Below are positions 1 through 11,699 of a stretch of 64,000 nt of DNA, one piece after another. Position 1 is the first letter of the stretch. Each line of letters opens with the position of its first letter. The translations under genes and the position numbers were made by a program. Source of the stretch: Achatina immaculata (Eukaryota > Mollusca > Gastropoda > Stylommatophora > Achatinidae). The notes under the pieces were generated by a model. That model did no database searches. It was not told the origin of the DNA and saw only the letters and a program-made list of their open reading frames with translations. The DNA lies in NCBI GenBank assembly GCA_009760885.1, contig CM019715.1:22719642-22783641 (forward strand). The letters are read 5' to 3'.

Positions 1-452
1 CTTCTTCTCTTTCTTCCTTACTAGCCAGCCTTCTTCAGTATTAAGTTCTTGTAGTATGGATATATTTGTTCTTTTCTGTGTCCATGATATTTGAAGAACT
101 CTTCTGTAGCATTTACATTCAAAGGCATTTATGTGTTTCTCAGCTGTTTTGTTAAGTGTCCCGATCTCACGAGCATATGTTGTGATGAGAAAGATGCATG
201 CCCTTAACAATATTATTTTTATAGTTCTGTCTGTTCCTCTCCACATATTCTTTAGTTGTTTTATTTTCTGAAGAGCGATAGATGTCATCCTTTTAACATT
301 CTTCATTGTATCTCCATTATTAGTTAGTAATGATCCAAGATATTCATAACTCTCCACCTTTTCTAATTTTTCCTCATTGATATATATTTCACCTACTTAT
401 TTGTTGTGTCATTTGTAATCAATTTAGTTTTCTTTGCATTAAGATAAAGGGT
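1..452 (-). mobile_element. RTE-like LINE fragment (family C), RT C-terminal region
   Basis: The reverse strand matches, base for base over long stretches, the + strand copy at 55650-56080. Shared parts include the stretch reading GHASF..QHMLVR.GHLTKQLRNT and the YPYYKNL segment. It is broken by stops and is cut by the window edge. This is a decayed retrotransposon remnant, not a host gene. Confidence 0.75.
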
Positions 453-659
453 AAATGACTCCAGTCTGGATATCACTGATACAGCGTGTTTTATACTCTA
501 TAATTCGTATTCTATACCTGTTGCCAACTGAACGTAGCGTATGGTCATATTTGTCGAGTAAAATGTGATGCAAGAGAATTTATATAATTTGTGATTCGTC
601 CACAAAACCAAAGCAAAGTTCTCTATATAAATCTTCAGGGAGTAATTTCAACTTTTATT

Positions 660-1460
660 ATCAGTCTGCCTGTGAACAAGCAAAGATACAATCAGTGAAC
701 AAAGACAGTCAATGAACAAGACAATCAATGAACAAGATAATCAATGAACAAACATAGATACAGTCAGTGAACAAGACAGTCAATGAACAAGTATAGATAC
801 AGTCAATGAACAAGATAGTCAATGAACATGCTTAGATATAGTCAGTGAACAATATAGTCAATGAAAAAGCATATATGCAGTCAACGAACAAGCAAAGATA
901 CAGTCAGTGAACAAGCAAAGATAAAGTCAATGAACATGTACAGATACAGTCAGTGAACAAGCAAAGATAAAGTCAGTGAACAAGTACAGATACAGTCAGT
1001 GAACAAGCAAAGATAAAGTCAGTGAACAAGCAGTGAACAAACAAGATAGAAAGATACAGTCAATGAACAAGCACATATACAGTCAGTGAACAAGCAAAGA
1101 TAAAGTCAGTGAAAACGCAATGATATAGCCAGTGAACAAGCATACATAAAATCAGCGAACAAGCATAGATAAAGTCAGTGAACATGCATAAAGTCAGTGA
1201 ACAAGCAAAGATAAAGTCAGTGAACAAGCAGTGAACAAACAAGATAGAAAGATACAGTCAATGAACAAGCACATATACAGTCAGTGAACAAGCAAAGATA
1301 AAGTCAGTGAACAAGCAAAAATTAAGTCAGTGAAAACGCATTGATATAGCCAGTGAACAAGCATACATAAAATCAGTGAACAAGCATAGATAAAGTCAGT
1401 GAACATGCATAAAGTCAGTGAACAAGCAAAGATAAAGTCAGTGAACATGCATAGACAGTC
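660..1460. repeat. Minisatellite, about 20-22 bp units (AGTCAGTGAACAAGCAAAGAT-like)
   Basis: Degenerate tandem units centred on gtcagtgaacaagca. A longer block starting at about 1030 recurs at about 1229, so there is a higher-order period near 199 bp. The small reverse-strand ORFs here (CMFTDFIFACSLTL) are repeat translations. Confidence 0.9.
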
Positions 1461-2244
1461 TGTCAATTAAATAATGCAAATGAAGAGAATAATTCTGTGA
1501 ATTTACCCCAGGCAGAAAACAGTCAAAGATTGAAAATAAATTCAAGTCAATAAATCAAGAATCATCCTTATCATCCACAAATACTCGTATATTGCAGGTA
1601 GACGTAAACGATCATGCTTGTCACTTACCTGGTCTCCACTTTTTGTGCTCTGCTTCAATTCCAGTACATTTTTTTCGCTATAATTCTCAAGTATTTTGCT
1701 ATTTATTTACAGCTTTTCAAGCACTGTCTCATAAGACTTAACGCCTTAGTAGAAAGCCCCTGTATAAAAGCCGTATTTACCTTCTAGGATCATTCTGTTA
1801 TGGCTGTTTACATATAGTTATAATTTGTTGTGCCAAGTTGCTTCATTGATAATTTATTCGCGTTTTAAATTAATGATTATTGAAAGTCGTTCTGCGATAC
1901 GGCTCATTAGGTAGACTGTAGTGTTTAAAATATTTCGCATTTTCCCCCTTTTTTTGAGCGTTCTTCAATACTGAGGTAATAACTGACTTACACAAGCCGA
2001 AGATTGTATTCATCGAAGAATGCTTCCATGGCATCAGCATAACATGGTTCTATGCCGAGCTCATGTTACACTAGGGTTATTTCCCCTGCGATGTTTTCAG
2101 ATCCACTGGCTACTCATTTCTCATTTCTTTGAGTGCGGTTCTAACCTTAGTTCTGGGATACGTCTTTCATTATTCAGACTGATGCAGATATTTTCCATTT
2201 CACTAAATGTTCTGACAATCTTTCCATGATTATGTAGATATGTA
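1461..2244. other. Unassigned AT-rich spacer
   Basis: No recognisable gene or repeat. The 69-residue ORF at 2020-2229 shows no domain and is probably chance. Confidence 0.5.
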
Positions 2245-2660
2245 TATACTAGACCTGGAAGACTCACCGCTTGAATTTGTAGAGAGAGTTTGAAGATAAG
2301 ATTTCAACACAATGCTCAAAGACTCAGTGGTTGGAATCTGCAGAGTTTGAAGATAAGATTTCAACACGGTGCTAGAAGACTCAGTGGTTGGAATCTGCAG
2401 AGTTTGAAGATAAGATTTCAACACAATGCTAGAACTAGAAGATAAGATTTCAACACGGTGCTAGAACTAGAAGATAAGATTTCAACACAGTGCTAGAAGA
2501 CTCAGTGGCTGGAATCTGTAGTGTCGGAAGATAAAATTTCAACACAGTACCAGAATTGGAAGAATCAATGGCTGAATCTGTAGAGAGAGTTTGAATATAG
2601 ATCTCAGCGCAGTACTAGAACTGGAAGACTCATTGGTTGAATCTGTGAAGTGTGAAGATA
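2245..2660. repeat. Minisatellite, 57-bp unit with 32-bp short variants
   Basis: The marker aagatttcaacac recurs at about 2298, 2355 and 2412 (57 bp apart), then at 2444 and 2476 (32 bp apart). The short units lack the middle part (actcagtggttggaatctgc). The array then decays toward 2660. Confidence 0.9.
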
Positions 2661-3039
2661 AGAAATGAAAACAATTTTTTATAATAATACTCAGTACCAC
2701 AAACCAAATGTCAATCCAAATCTCACATCTAGCTCTAAAACAAAGCAAAACAAAACAAAAAAGACAACCTCTTAAGAGGATTTCAGGGGCGCTAACTGAA
2801 AATAATTCATGAAATATGATGGAAAGAGAGTGTAAGAAACAGAGCATTGTCTTGATAGCAGACATTAACACCTTCATGCTATCTAAAACAGGAATCTCTC
2901 AGAATCCCACAACGAAGTAGTCAGAACCACATACACTTGAAGAGAAAGTCTTTATAAGTTATCTTCACAAGAAGACCAGCTGTAGGACGTAACTGGTGGT
3001 GGATCTGAACCTACAACCTTTTGGATGGAGGGGAGGGGT

Positions 3040-3400
3040 GGGAGGCTGCGGAGGCAGGTTCACTTGCTCCCTGATCCCAGTCTCAAGAAGACAGGATAAA
3101 ACAATGCTATCGTACCCTACCCTAGTCTCAAGAAGACAGGATAAAACAATGCTATCGTACCCAACCCCAGTCTAAAAAAGGACAAAACTATGCTATCGTA
3201 CCCTCTTCCAGTCTAAAAAAAAAAGGACAAAACAATGCTGTCGCACTCTACTCAATTCTCAAGAAGACAGGACAAAACAATGCTGTCGTACTAGTATCCT
3301 GACCCCATTGTCAAGAACATTGGACAGTGCCCCGCTATCGTACTCGCTCTTTGATCCCCATGTCAAGAACACTGGACAATACACTCTCACTGGTCTCCAA
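3040..3400. repeat. Minisatellite, about 45-bp unit
   Basis: Repeats of agtctcaagaagacagg followed by acaatgctatcgtac, with indels in the A-tract. Copies become diverged after 3290. Confidence 0.85.
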
Positions 3401-3946
3401 CACGATAGCTAACAACGGAGAGTACTTTTACATAATAAAAACATTTACTTTGCTTTCAAGAGCAATACTGTGACAGGAAATCTGAAAATATAACCTACAA
3501 CGCCACCATCATCATAACCAAAACATCATAAATTGTTCGCAGCGTCAGAGATCATATATTTCTGTTTGCGTCAAACCGGCAACGTGGTAATAGTATTAAA
3601 CGTTGATAATCGTAAAAGCGATACTGTGTCTACGGACCAAAGAAGATGGCTCCTGAGAATCGATCAATGATTGGCTAGACAGGTCGTGGGTTCTCTTAGA
3701 AAAATAGACGTGATGTCCAAATGACAGACGGTTTCACAACATCTCTAACAGGTCCACATTCTAAAAAAAAAAAAAAAAAAACAAACATAAAAAACCGCTA
3801 TGATAAAATTTTATTTTAAAAAAACCCAGTAAAATCAGGTGAGAAAAGGACTAAAAAAGAAATTTGATTTAATGCAAAGGCAACAGACATAGCCATTTCG
3901 ACAAAATGTCTTATTCGTGGACAAAAGAAAATGCAGAACAAACGAG

Positions 3947-3987
<41 letters not shown>

Positions 3988-4475
3988 GAGAGAGATTATG
4001 TTCGTAACAATTTCGAACTCTTAGTAAAGTTAAGTAATAAATAATAATAACAACTGCATTAGATGCACGATAATGAATAAAAAAATATAGTGATTAGACG
4101 TAGATGAAATAATATAGTACGACATACCCTTCCCGATCTTACTGTCTTTTGTTTGGTTCCTTTTTAGTCACATGACTAAATGATCCAAAGGGTTTTGTCA
4201 GCAGTAGTTACACAGCCAGTAGAGACACCTGCGTTTGAAAGGTCAATGTGTAGGGTCAGGGGAAGCAGAGCAGCGACGGAAGTTCACGCTGCTTAAAAGA
4301 GGACGAAGACGCTGTCCTATCTGTCAGCCAGCGACCCACATTGGTTTGATGCAAAGGCAACAAACAGCCAACATTTCGACAAAATGCCTTATTCGTGGAC
4401 AACAGAAAACGCTGAACAAGCGAGGAGACACAGAGAAAGAGAGAGTGCGTGAGAGAGAAAGATGTTGGTAACATG
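3401..4475. other. Spacer with GA microsatellites and a duplicated dispersed segment
   Basis: No gene seen. GA runs lie at 3943-3995 and 4433-4460. About 80 bases at 3872-3950 (tgcaaaggcaaca, then tttcgacaaaatg, then ttattcgtggacaa) recur in direct orientation at 4348-4430, which marks a dispersed repeat of unknown class. Confidence 0.6.
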
Positions 4476-4479
4476 TTGG

Positions 4480-4775
4480 TGTCAGCGCTGGCGAACCACA
4501 GCCAACTACAACTACCCCACCTCTCCGTTGGCAACCCCAGTAACAGGTCTAGCCCGGGTAACAGGACAGGGTTTACCATACGGCCTTACGGTGGTGGAGT
4601 CTGTTAAAAAGTATTGCACACCCCCTGCTTTTAAGCTCCATTCCGGGACCGAAAAACAGCCGGTGTATCCCACTCCCAATCCGACATGAGGCTGTGTTTG
4701 AACATCTTCACCGCATCGGCTGCAAAGAACACAAGACGTTGCTCCAAAGAAGAAGAAGAAGAAGAAGAATACGCC
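4480..4775 (+). mobile_element. Non-autonomous GAA-tailed repeat (family P)
   Basis: Aligns with 8035-8345 (+) and, reversed, with 37915-38110, 40790-40930 and 57238-57765. Shared marks are gcgaacca, gtggtggaatctgt, aagtattgc, tcccaatccga, and catcggctgcaa followed by a (GAA)n tail. There is no coding capacity. The simple tail suggests reverse-transcription mobility. Confidence 0.75.
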
Positions 4776-4799
4776 AATCTTCACTAGTGGTGCTCTCTT

Positions 4800-5075
4800 A
4801 AGGAAGCCTTAGTGGTGTAGTGGCCAATGCTGTCTCCTGGCGATCAGAAAGGTCCCTGGTTGGATTTCGCACTCGGGCTGATTTTTTTTTGCTACCGACC
4901 ACCGTTAAGGTCAACCCAGCCCTTAAAAAATGGACACCTGGGGTTTCCCAATGAAAACAAAGGCACAGAGGACAGGTTCTGACACTAAACGCGGTAGTGG
5001 CTTAGAAATGTGAGCAATTCACATCCCTACGGCATGCGAATGCCACGTGACATAGAATTTAAATCTTTACCTCCC
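4800..5075 (+). mobile_element. tRNA-derived SINE (SINE2 type)
   Basis: The head is tRNA-like. A pol III A-box-like tggtgtagtgg lies near 4813 and a diverged B box ggttggatttc at 4858-4868. The body (ctggggtttccca, acgcggtagtggcttag) matches the reverse-strand copies at 22335-22585 and 45780-45955. The degenerate B box means it is not a functional tRNA gene. Confidence 0.75.
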
Positions 5076-5094
5076 TCACCTGTCGGTTATGATT

Positions 5095-5727
5095 CAGTTT
5101 TTATTTACGTCATGGCCTTCTTTCGTCCACTGCCAATTACATTTCTTTGCTTGATAATACGACTGTTCACTCTTGCTACATAATCTGACCATTATTTGAT
5201 GATACGGCTGTTCATTCTTGCCATATATTTTGATCATTACTTTGTGATACAGCTGTCCATTCTTTCTACATGCCCTGTCTGTTACTTGATGGTACGGCTG
5301 ATCACTCTTGCCTAATACCCTGACCATTACTTGGTGATACGGTTGATCATTCCTGATACATACCTGATCACTACTTTATGATACGGCTGATCATTCTTGC
5401 CTTATACCCTGACCATTACTTGGTGATACGGTTGATCATTCTTGCCTAATACCCTGACCATTACTTAGTGATACGGTTGATCATTCCTGCTACATACCTG
5501 ATCACTACTTTATGATATGGCTGATCATTCTTGCCTTATACCCTGACCATTACTTAGTGATACGGTTGATCATTCCTGCTACATACCTGATCACTACTTT
5601 ATGATATGGCTGATCATTCTTGCTACATACCGTGACCAGTACTTGGGACACGGCTGATCATTCTTGCTACATACCGTGACCAGTACTTGGGACACGGCTG
5701 ATCATTCTTGCTACATACCGTGACAGT
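5095..5727. repeat. Minisatellite, about 45-bp unit
   Basis: Repeats of tgatacggttgatcattc and ctgaccattacttg at 44-45 bp spacing. Alternating variants (ggttgatc and ggctgatc, with cct and ctacatac) suggest dimeric expansion near 5340-5720. Confidence 0.9.
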
Positions 5728-5734
5728 CATAATC

Positions 5735-6125
5735 TTCGGTTGCTCCATATTGTCTTCGTACTATGAGCCCTGTCACGTTATCAGACTGAGCCTGTTGCTA
5801 GGAACACAGACTATGGGCCTCCCTGTCACGTTATCAGACTTAGCCTGTTGCTAGGAGCACCAAATGTGAACCCTGTCAATTTAGTCAGACTTAGCCTGTT
5901 GCTAGGAGCACAGACTATGGGCCTCCTTGTCAAGTTATCAGGCTGAGCCTGTTGCTAGTAGCTTAGGACTGTGATCGCTGTCACTTTAGTCAGACTTAGC
6001 CTGTTGCTATGAGCACGAACTGTGAGCCCTGTCACGTTAGTCAGACTGGGCCTGTTCCTAGAAGCACGGACAATGAGCCCTGCCACTTTAGTCAGACTGG
6101 GCCTGTTCCTAGATGTACAGAGAAG
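5735..6125. repeat. Minisatellite, 51-54 bp unit
   Basis: The marker cctgttgctag and its variants recur at about 5791, 5843, 5894, 5948, 6000, 6051 and 6102. Units also carry gtcacgttagtcagact. Confidence 0.9.
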
Positions 6126-7204
6126 AGGTGAGATAGCAACTTGTTCACCTAAAAATCGTGTCACGTTACCATGGTTATCTTTGCTCCCACGAGCATCAAC
6201 AGAGAAAGTTTGCAGTTACAGGGAGATAATCAGCCAACAAAATTTTTCTCCCGCTTTCCTCCCCTTATTTCTTAACTCCCTTTCCCCACACCAGTAACAC
6301 TCACACACACACACTCACGCTTACAGTATACACACACTCACACATCAACAGCGTCTGAAGGAAAACGTGGTTCGGAAATTTTCTGATGCTTTTCACTGTC
6401 CGCAATTTTCATGTACAAATATTTTCTCCGACATTTCTTGTCTCTTACATTTCCATATAACTCTAGGAAATGCCTCCCAGCATTCAACCATAACACGCCC
6501 TCCTTCCTCTCGTTCCTCACAGAATACACACTTGACATCTCTTCATTACTGTTGTTTAAAAAGCGTTTTGGTCCGAAATGAGATAAAGAAGATGAAATCA
6601 AAACGAGACTGACTGATCGGAGACTGGAAATGGGCCATCGTCCTGGGGGACACAAGTTAAATGAGAGATCCTAAAGCAGGAGGCCGCGGCTACCGCACTT
6701 GAGATAAACAATTTATTGAATTTCTCCGTCGGAACCGCTCTACGCATGCGCAGACATGGGAAGTGGACCATTAGGATGACTTCCGTAACCGTTTTGCCAT
6801 TTTTGTTAAACTTCGTACTGAAGAGCGATCATTGGTTTAAGAGGATTCACTACGGACGCGTTATAAAATAACGGAAACACAAATCGACACGTGCGATTGA
6901 CTATAATTCGTGCGCAACATCCTTTTCCTGCCAGTCGTCCAATCAGATTAAACCTGTACTTGTGGGTTGCGTGTGTTCATTTACTTTAAACTTGTTCTAG
7001 TAATAAAAGATAGTTCACAGAGGTATATTGTTCGTTTTTACACAAAAAAAAAGAGAATAGTGAGAAAAGTAGACAAGAACGAGAGTGGAAGTAAAATGAA
7101 CAAGTATAAATGAAGAACATAAAGCAATCCAATATTTCGGCACGTTTCTTTACCAAAAATCACATAAAACAACAACTTATATAAAACACACACACACAAG
7201 AAAT
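6126..7204. other. Mostly unique spacer
   Basis: A short CA-rich microsatellite lies at about 6298-6345. The 105-residue reverse ORF (6338-6655) and its neighbours have no recognisable domain. I see no gene. Confidence 0.5.
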
Positions 7205-7620
7205 CTTACTTCTTACATCTTTATCTTTCCCGTGCCGCCAAATGTCACATAGGGCCCGCATGGTAGTTTGCCAAGATTTCCTGTCTTCGGCGAGTTTTTC
7301 AATCTCATCAAGGGATGTTATATCCACTGAATCGGCCTCTCTTAACAATGTCCTCTTTAGAATTTCGCGTGGTCGGCCTCTTTTTATTCGGCCTGTTGTG
7401 TTCCATTGCTTGTTTGGGGATCCTCTAATTGTTTCTTCTTATCACATGACCGACATATGTCCATCTTCTTTTTCTGATCACCCATGAGACAAATTGTTGC
7501 TTGCTCATTGGTCTTATCTCTGTGTTGTAAAAATAAATAATTAAAAATAAATAAATGTAAAAAATAAATATTACCACTTTAATCTTTAGCATCCTCTCAA
7601 GATTCTCGTAAACATGCATT
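7205..7620 (-). mobile_element. RTE-like LINE 3' end (family F)
   Basis: The reverse strand encodes KWNTTGR.KRGRPRE.L and WQTTMRALCDIWRHGK, typical of the C-terminal tail of RTE-type endonuclease/RT proteins. It matches 34474-35011 but has an internal deletion: the AT-rich stretch at about 7525-7580 replaces the middle part. Confidence 0.8.
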
Positions 7621-7652
7621 TTGAACTAAATAATGCAGATTAATAATGGATT

Positions 7653-7915
7653 ACATTCCTGTATAATGGATTATATTCCGAATGACTGACAACTCACTAC
7701 CAAAAATAGCACTAAGATGGACACCACAGGGGAACAGAAGTAAGGATAGACCAAAAGAGACATGGAGAAGAACAACAGAAAGGATGTTGAGCAATAGAGG
7801 GCTCACCTGGGCAAGAGCAGAAAAAAAGGCGAAGGACAGGCATTTGTGGAAAACCCTTGCGGAAGCCCCATGTGCCCTGGACACTTAAGGTTCAGAGAGA
7901 GAGACATTCCTGTAT
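7653..7915 (+). mobile_element. Truncated LINE (family B) with 12-bp target-site duplication
   Basis: The LINE 3' end encodes MTDNSLPKIALRWTPQGNRSKDRPKETWRRTTERML..RGLTWARAEKKAKDR and ends ...GCACTTAAGGTTC-type sequence plus GAGAGA. The flanks acattcctgtat at 7653-7664 and 7904-7915 are identical, so this is a clear insertion. About 13 bases of filler (aatggattatatt) sit between the left duplication and the LINE start. Only the last ~70 codons of the RT protein remain. Confidence 0.88.
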
Positions 7916-8034
7916 GCGTGGATGATAAATAAAGATATATAAGATACGTCAATGATTAATATAATGCATGATAATAAATTGATAAAATAATGCAGGATGG
8001 AAAAATAATTAAGAGGCGAAAGCACTGTCACATA

Positions 8035-8345
8035 TGAATTGACAGCGTGAGGGCTAGCGAACCATAACTGACCAAGACCCTGTCATGCCTCTCTGCTTGT
8101 ACTCCCTGTAACAAGCTTAGCCTGGGTAACGGGGCAGTGATTGCCAAAGTACACATGGTGGTGGAATCTGTAAAGAAGTATTGCCGACTCCTGCATTTTT
8201 GCTCCACTCAGTGACTGGTAAAATAGCTGCCACAATCCGCTCCCAATCCGATACGATGCTGTGCCTTAACGTCTTCATCGCATCGGCTGCAAGAAACAGC
8301 AGCCTGCAGTTTCAGGAAGATCGAAGAAGAAGAAGAAGGAAGAGG
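8035..8345 (+). mobile_element. Non-autonomous GAA-tailed repeat (family P)
   Basis: Second direct copy of the repeat at 4480-4775. It shares gctagcgaacca, ggtggtggaatctgtaaag, ctcccaatccgat and catcggctgcaa, then agaagaagaagaag. Confidence 0.75.
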
Positions 8346-9024
8346 AACAAAGGAACAATGAATAAAATAATGTAGTGATTAGACGTATATGCTCTCTACC
8401 GTAGAGAGCGGAACAACAACACAACTCCTTCAGATCATCAGAGGAAGTACCCCCCCCCCCTCAGACAAGTGTTTCGGCCCTTTAAACTCCTGACACTCTA
8501 AGGGGGGTGGGCTCCTCTGGGTCATTACTTAATAGTAATTAAGAAATTAAAACAACTAGGATATGACAACAGATAAAACAGTTTAGGATACGACAAATGA
8601 TAAATATTACAATCTAAGAATGGCTAAAATAGCTTAGGATGAGACAAGATGAAACAAAACAAAACAAAACAAAACAAAAAAAGAGGAAAACAAACGGTTT
8701 TCAAAAACGTAGGAACCCCCCCCCCCTTTTTTTTTTCTGTTTAGAAACTAATCACACATGAACTGCGTATTAGAACAGTTTTATGAATTGTATGTTGGTT
8801 GAGAAAGTCAAGACAACGGAAGCTCTTGAATACATAAAAGTGCTGGTTAAAGTAGGATTTATGAACGGGAAAATCCGTGCAGAACTTTTAAGTCCAAATA
8901 AAAATACAAGGAAGGATTTTATATGGCAAGAGGGTGGGTAGGGTGTTTTTATGCAAAAAAAAAAGTTGGGAGTGGGGGGTGTTTGGGGTGTCTCACAAGA
9001 AAACGCTTGGGAAACCCTCATGAG
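8346..9024. other. Spacer with homopolymer tracts
   Basis: Contains C runs (8450-8460, 8717-8725), a run of aaaac units at about 8654-8680, and ORFs without recognisable domains. No gene seen. Confidence 0.5.
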
Positions 9025-9335
9025 GGTACTGTGCAATTATTCATTTGCATGTCCCCTGCGGAACTTTGCCTCCCTAACAGCACTCCTGGAGCCCTCTCGG
9101 TTGTGAACAAGATGGCCTGCTGCTGCTGCATCCATCTGCAGATCGTCAACGATGTCTTGTAGCCATCTTCGTTTTGGTCTTCCTCTCTTTATTTTTCCCA
9201 TTATGTATCCTTCCAATACGGTCTTCTCTAAATTATCATGACGTTTAATGTGTCCAAAATATTTAAGTTTTCTCTCTTTAATCCTCTTTACTAGCCAGCT
9301 TTCTTCAATATTAAGCTCTTGTAGTATAGATATAT
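9025..9335 (-). mobile_element. LINE family C 3' end
   Basis: The reverse strand matches 56000-56310, with the tail RRRWLQDIVDDLQMDAAAAGHLVHNREG. and a final segment ending in tgcaaatgaat. It is 5'-truncated. Confidence 0.8.
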
Positions 9336-9429
9336 ACTATTCATGAGAGTGAAATGTAGAAGGGCAAAATCTACGACTCAAAGACTGAGGAAATAGAACC
9401 AATCAAAACCCTGCATCAGTCCCTCACAG

Positions 9430-9775
9430 CGCCATCTATTTGCAAACAATGTCAGAAAAGACCAGTGAATGTGATAACGAACCAAGTAGTCTCCGCCGTG
9501 GTGGGTCTTTTTTTGGACAGCCTAATATGGCAGCTCTGAGAAAACCCGACACTAGCATAGCAAGACAGGCACTGACATGGAATCCTCAAGGAAATAGAAA
9601 ACGAGGAAGACCTAGACTTACTTGGAGAAGAGAAATTATGACAGTGCTCAGAGACAAGGGATGAACATGGAAGGAAGCAGAGAATAATTCCAAGATGATT
9701 GGAAAGCCTTTATCCGTGGCCTATGCTCTCAAGGGAGTGAAAGGAGATGATGATGATGATGATGATGATAATGGC
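9430..9775 (+). mobile_element. LINE family G 3' end with GAT tail
   Basis: Encodes LRKPDTSIARQALTWNPQGNRKRGRPR.TWRREI, the C-terminal tail of an RTE-like protein, and ends in (GAT)n at 9749-9770. Similar copies are at 48345-48735 (+) and 47085-47330 (-). Confidence 0.82.
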
Positions 9776-10570
9776 AGCTCGTTGGGAGTGGCTCGGTCCA
9801 GGTACTCATGTACGTATTGGGATGGAGAGAAAATCATAACTTGCTATCATCATCATCCTCATCTATCATCATCATCATCATAGTCGTCGTCGTCGTAATT
9901 TACGTGTTTAAAAAAAAGGAATACGTTCACACCCATCTGATTTGAAAGAAGGAAAAATATATAAATATTTGGAGGAATATAGAAAAAAAAAGAATGGATA
10001 GTGGTAAAAATAATGAACAAAAAGGATAAATTAATCATCTTGTAAACATTTCTCCTATATAACGCAATTAAATATCATCACATTCAACCCGCTAGCCTAA
10101 AAAAAAAACCCCGGATATTTCAATGCTTCTATAAAAGGAACATAGCTACAGGTAGCCCTTTCTTAAGTATGCAGCCATGGGCCCAGAAACTGGAAGCCCC
10201 GCTGGGAAATACCTCTGCCCAAAAAAAAACCCCCAAGGGGAAACAAACGTGGCAATTACCCTACAAAGCTATGCTGGCAAGGCGATTTCTGACGAGCTAC
10301 GGTCAATGGCCATCCCAACGGGTAGTTGTTCACTGACAGATGAGAATCAGGAGAAGCTAGTGATAGCAGACTGTTCGTGGGTGACTAACTGCTGATGCAA
10401 TATATTCAGGCGTGTAAATTAACAAGAATACAAATTTATAAATAGAAAAGTGTAAAGTGGTTTAAGAGCATATAGGTCAGTTTTGCGTCAGAATATTTAA
10501 ATAAATACTGGGAAATTCAGTATTGAAAACTTTCAAAGTCGATATTTAAGAATAAGTGATGCGAGGTATA
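9776..10570. other. AT-rich spacer
   Basis: CAT/GAT microsatellite remnants at about 9848-9895, A-tracts and chance ORFs. The 72-residue ORF at 10177-10395 has no recognisable domain. Confidence 0.5.
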
Positions 10571-10584
10571 CAAGATGAATCAAT

Positions 10585-11280
10585 CAATCACGTTCCGTGA
10601 TGCGTGGCGTAGGCGATCATTTCTCTCCACAGTTCCCTGTCTTTAAACTTGATTATGAGATCAGCCGGTGACTTTCTTCCTAGCCACACTGACAACCCAT
10701 CCAGTAACTTCTCTATCTGTCTTCCTCTGTCTCTTCTTCCCTCAATTTTTCCACTTGCCACAATGTGTACCAATTTTCCTCTTCTCAGAAAATGTCCTAC
10801 AAATCTCGTTTGTCTGCTTCTGATCTTTGCTGTAATTTGCCTTTTAACTCCAGCCTCTCTTAAGACTTCTTCGTTGGTTTTCTTAGCTGTCCATGGTATC
10901 TTCAACATTCTTCTTATGAACCACATTTCCATAGCCTCCATTTCTCCCTGTACTCTCTTATTCATGGACCATGCTTCACATCCATAAAACAAAATTGGCT
11001 CGATGTAACATTTAAGTACTCGAAACCTTGTTTCCATTGATATGGATCTTTTGCACAAGATGTTTCTCATTTTCTGGAATGCTGACTTGGCCTGGGCAAG
11101 TTTTTATTTCGTTGTGACATTTCCATCATCTGTTAAAATTATTCCTAAGCGCTTGAATCTATCAACTTGTTTCAGTTCTGTGCCATCGATGGTAATGCTA
11201 CATTTTGGAAGTATTCTTTTCTTTGAGATGACCATCACTTCAGTCGTCTTTTTATTCAAGATGAATACAGTAAAGTAATA
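10585..11280 (-). mobile_element. RTE-like LINE fragment (family E), 160-residue ORF remnant
   Basis: The reverse-strand ORF at 10588-11070 reads MRNILCKRSISMETRFRVLK then CYIEPILFYGCEAW (residues about 20-35), MWFIRRMLKIPWTAKKTNEEVL (about 48-70), RQTRFVGHFLRRGKL and DRGRQIEKLLDGLSVWLGRKSP. This is the conserved C-terminal region downstream of the RT domain in RTE-like elements. The sequence continues upstream, to about 11280, in a broken frame. It ends HHGT-stop, as the other E copies end SRHGT. Confidence 0.88.
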
Positions 11281-11339
11281 TACTTTTCGTACAGATGAAA
11301 AATAATGTAATGGCTGATGAAGTAAAATTCATCTTCTTC

Positions 11340-11690
11340 ATCCTCATAGCTATCATCTTCTTCCTATCTGTCTACTTATGCCACTAGCGTCGCAGGGATT
11401 TTCAGACCTCGGTCCAGGGCAAGGTGAGAGGCCTGGATAGCTGTACTGTTATGTTTCCTTAATGTGTCTTTTACCCCATCTATCCTCTTTTGCCTGATGG
11501 TGATCATGCTCTCTATCCAGCGGCTTTCAAACTGTATGCGCATGCCTCTGGTTGTTCTGGGCCCATGCGCATCAAATGCCCGAGCCACATAACTCTCCGA
11601 TTTTCTTTGTAGTCCTTGACCGGTGTTGTTCCCATCATTTCCCACTTGATCCTTTCTGGTCTTGTTTACCATTTTTTCTTAAGCATTTCA
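11340..11690 (-). mobile_element. LINE fragment (family J), C-terminal region
   Basis: One reverse frame reads WEMMGTTPVKDYKENRRVMWLGHLMRMGPE..., a pattern typical of LINE protein C-termini (the W-GH-RM core). Other frames give a 98-residue ORF over the same bases, which is a shadow. It ends near an AAGATGA-type simple tail at about 11330-11350. Confidence 0.65.
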
Positions 11691-11699
11691 TCTCGCATG

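Noticed and set aside
4235..4689. Small ORFs of 75-107 codons on both strands
   Set aside because: They overlap each other and lie across a dispersed segment and a family P repeat; no domain and no conserved frame between copies.
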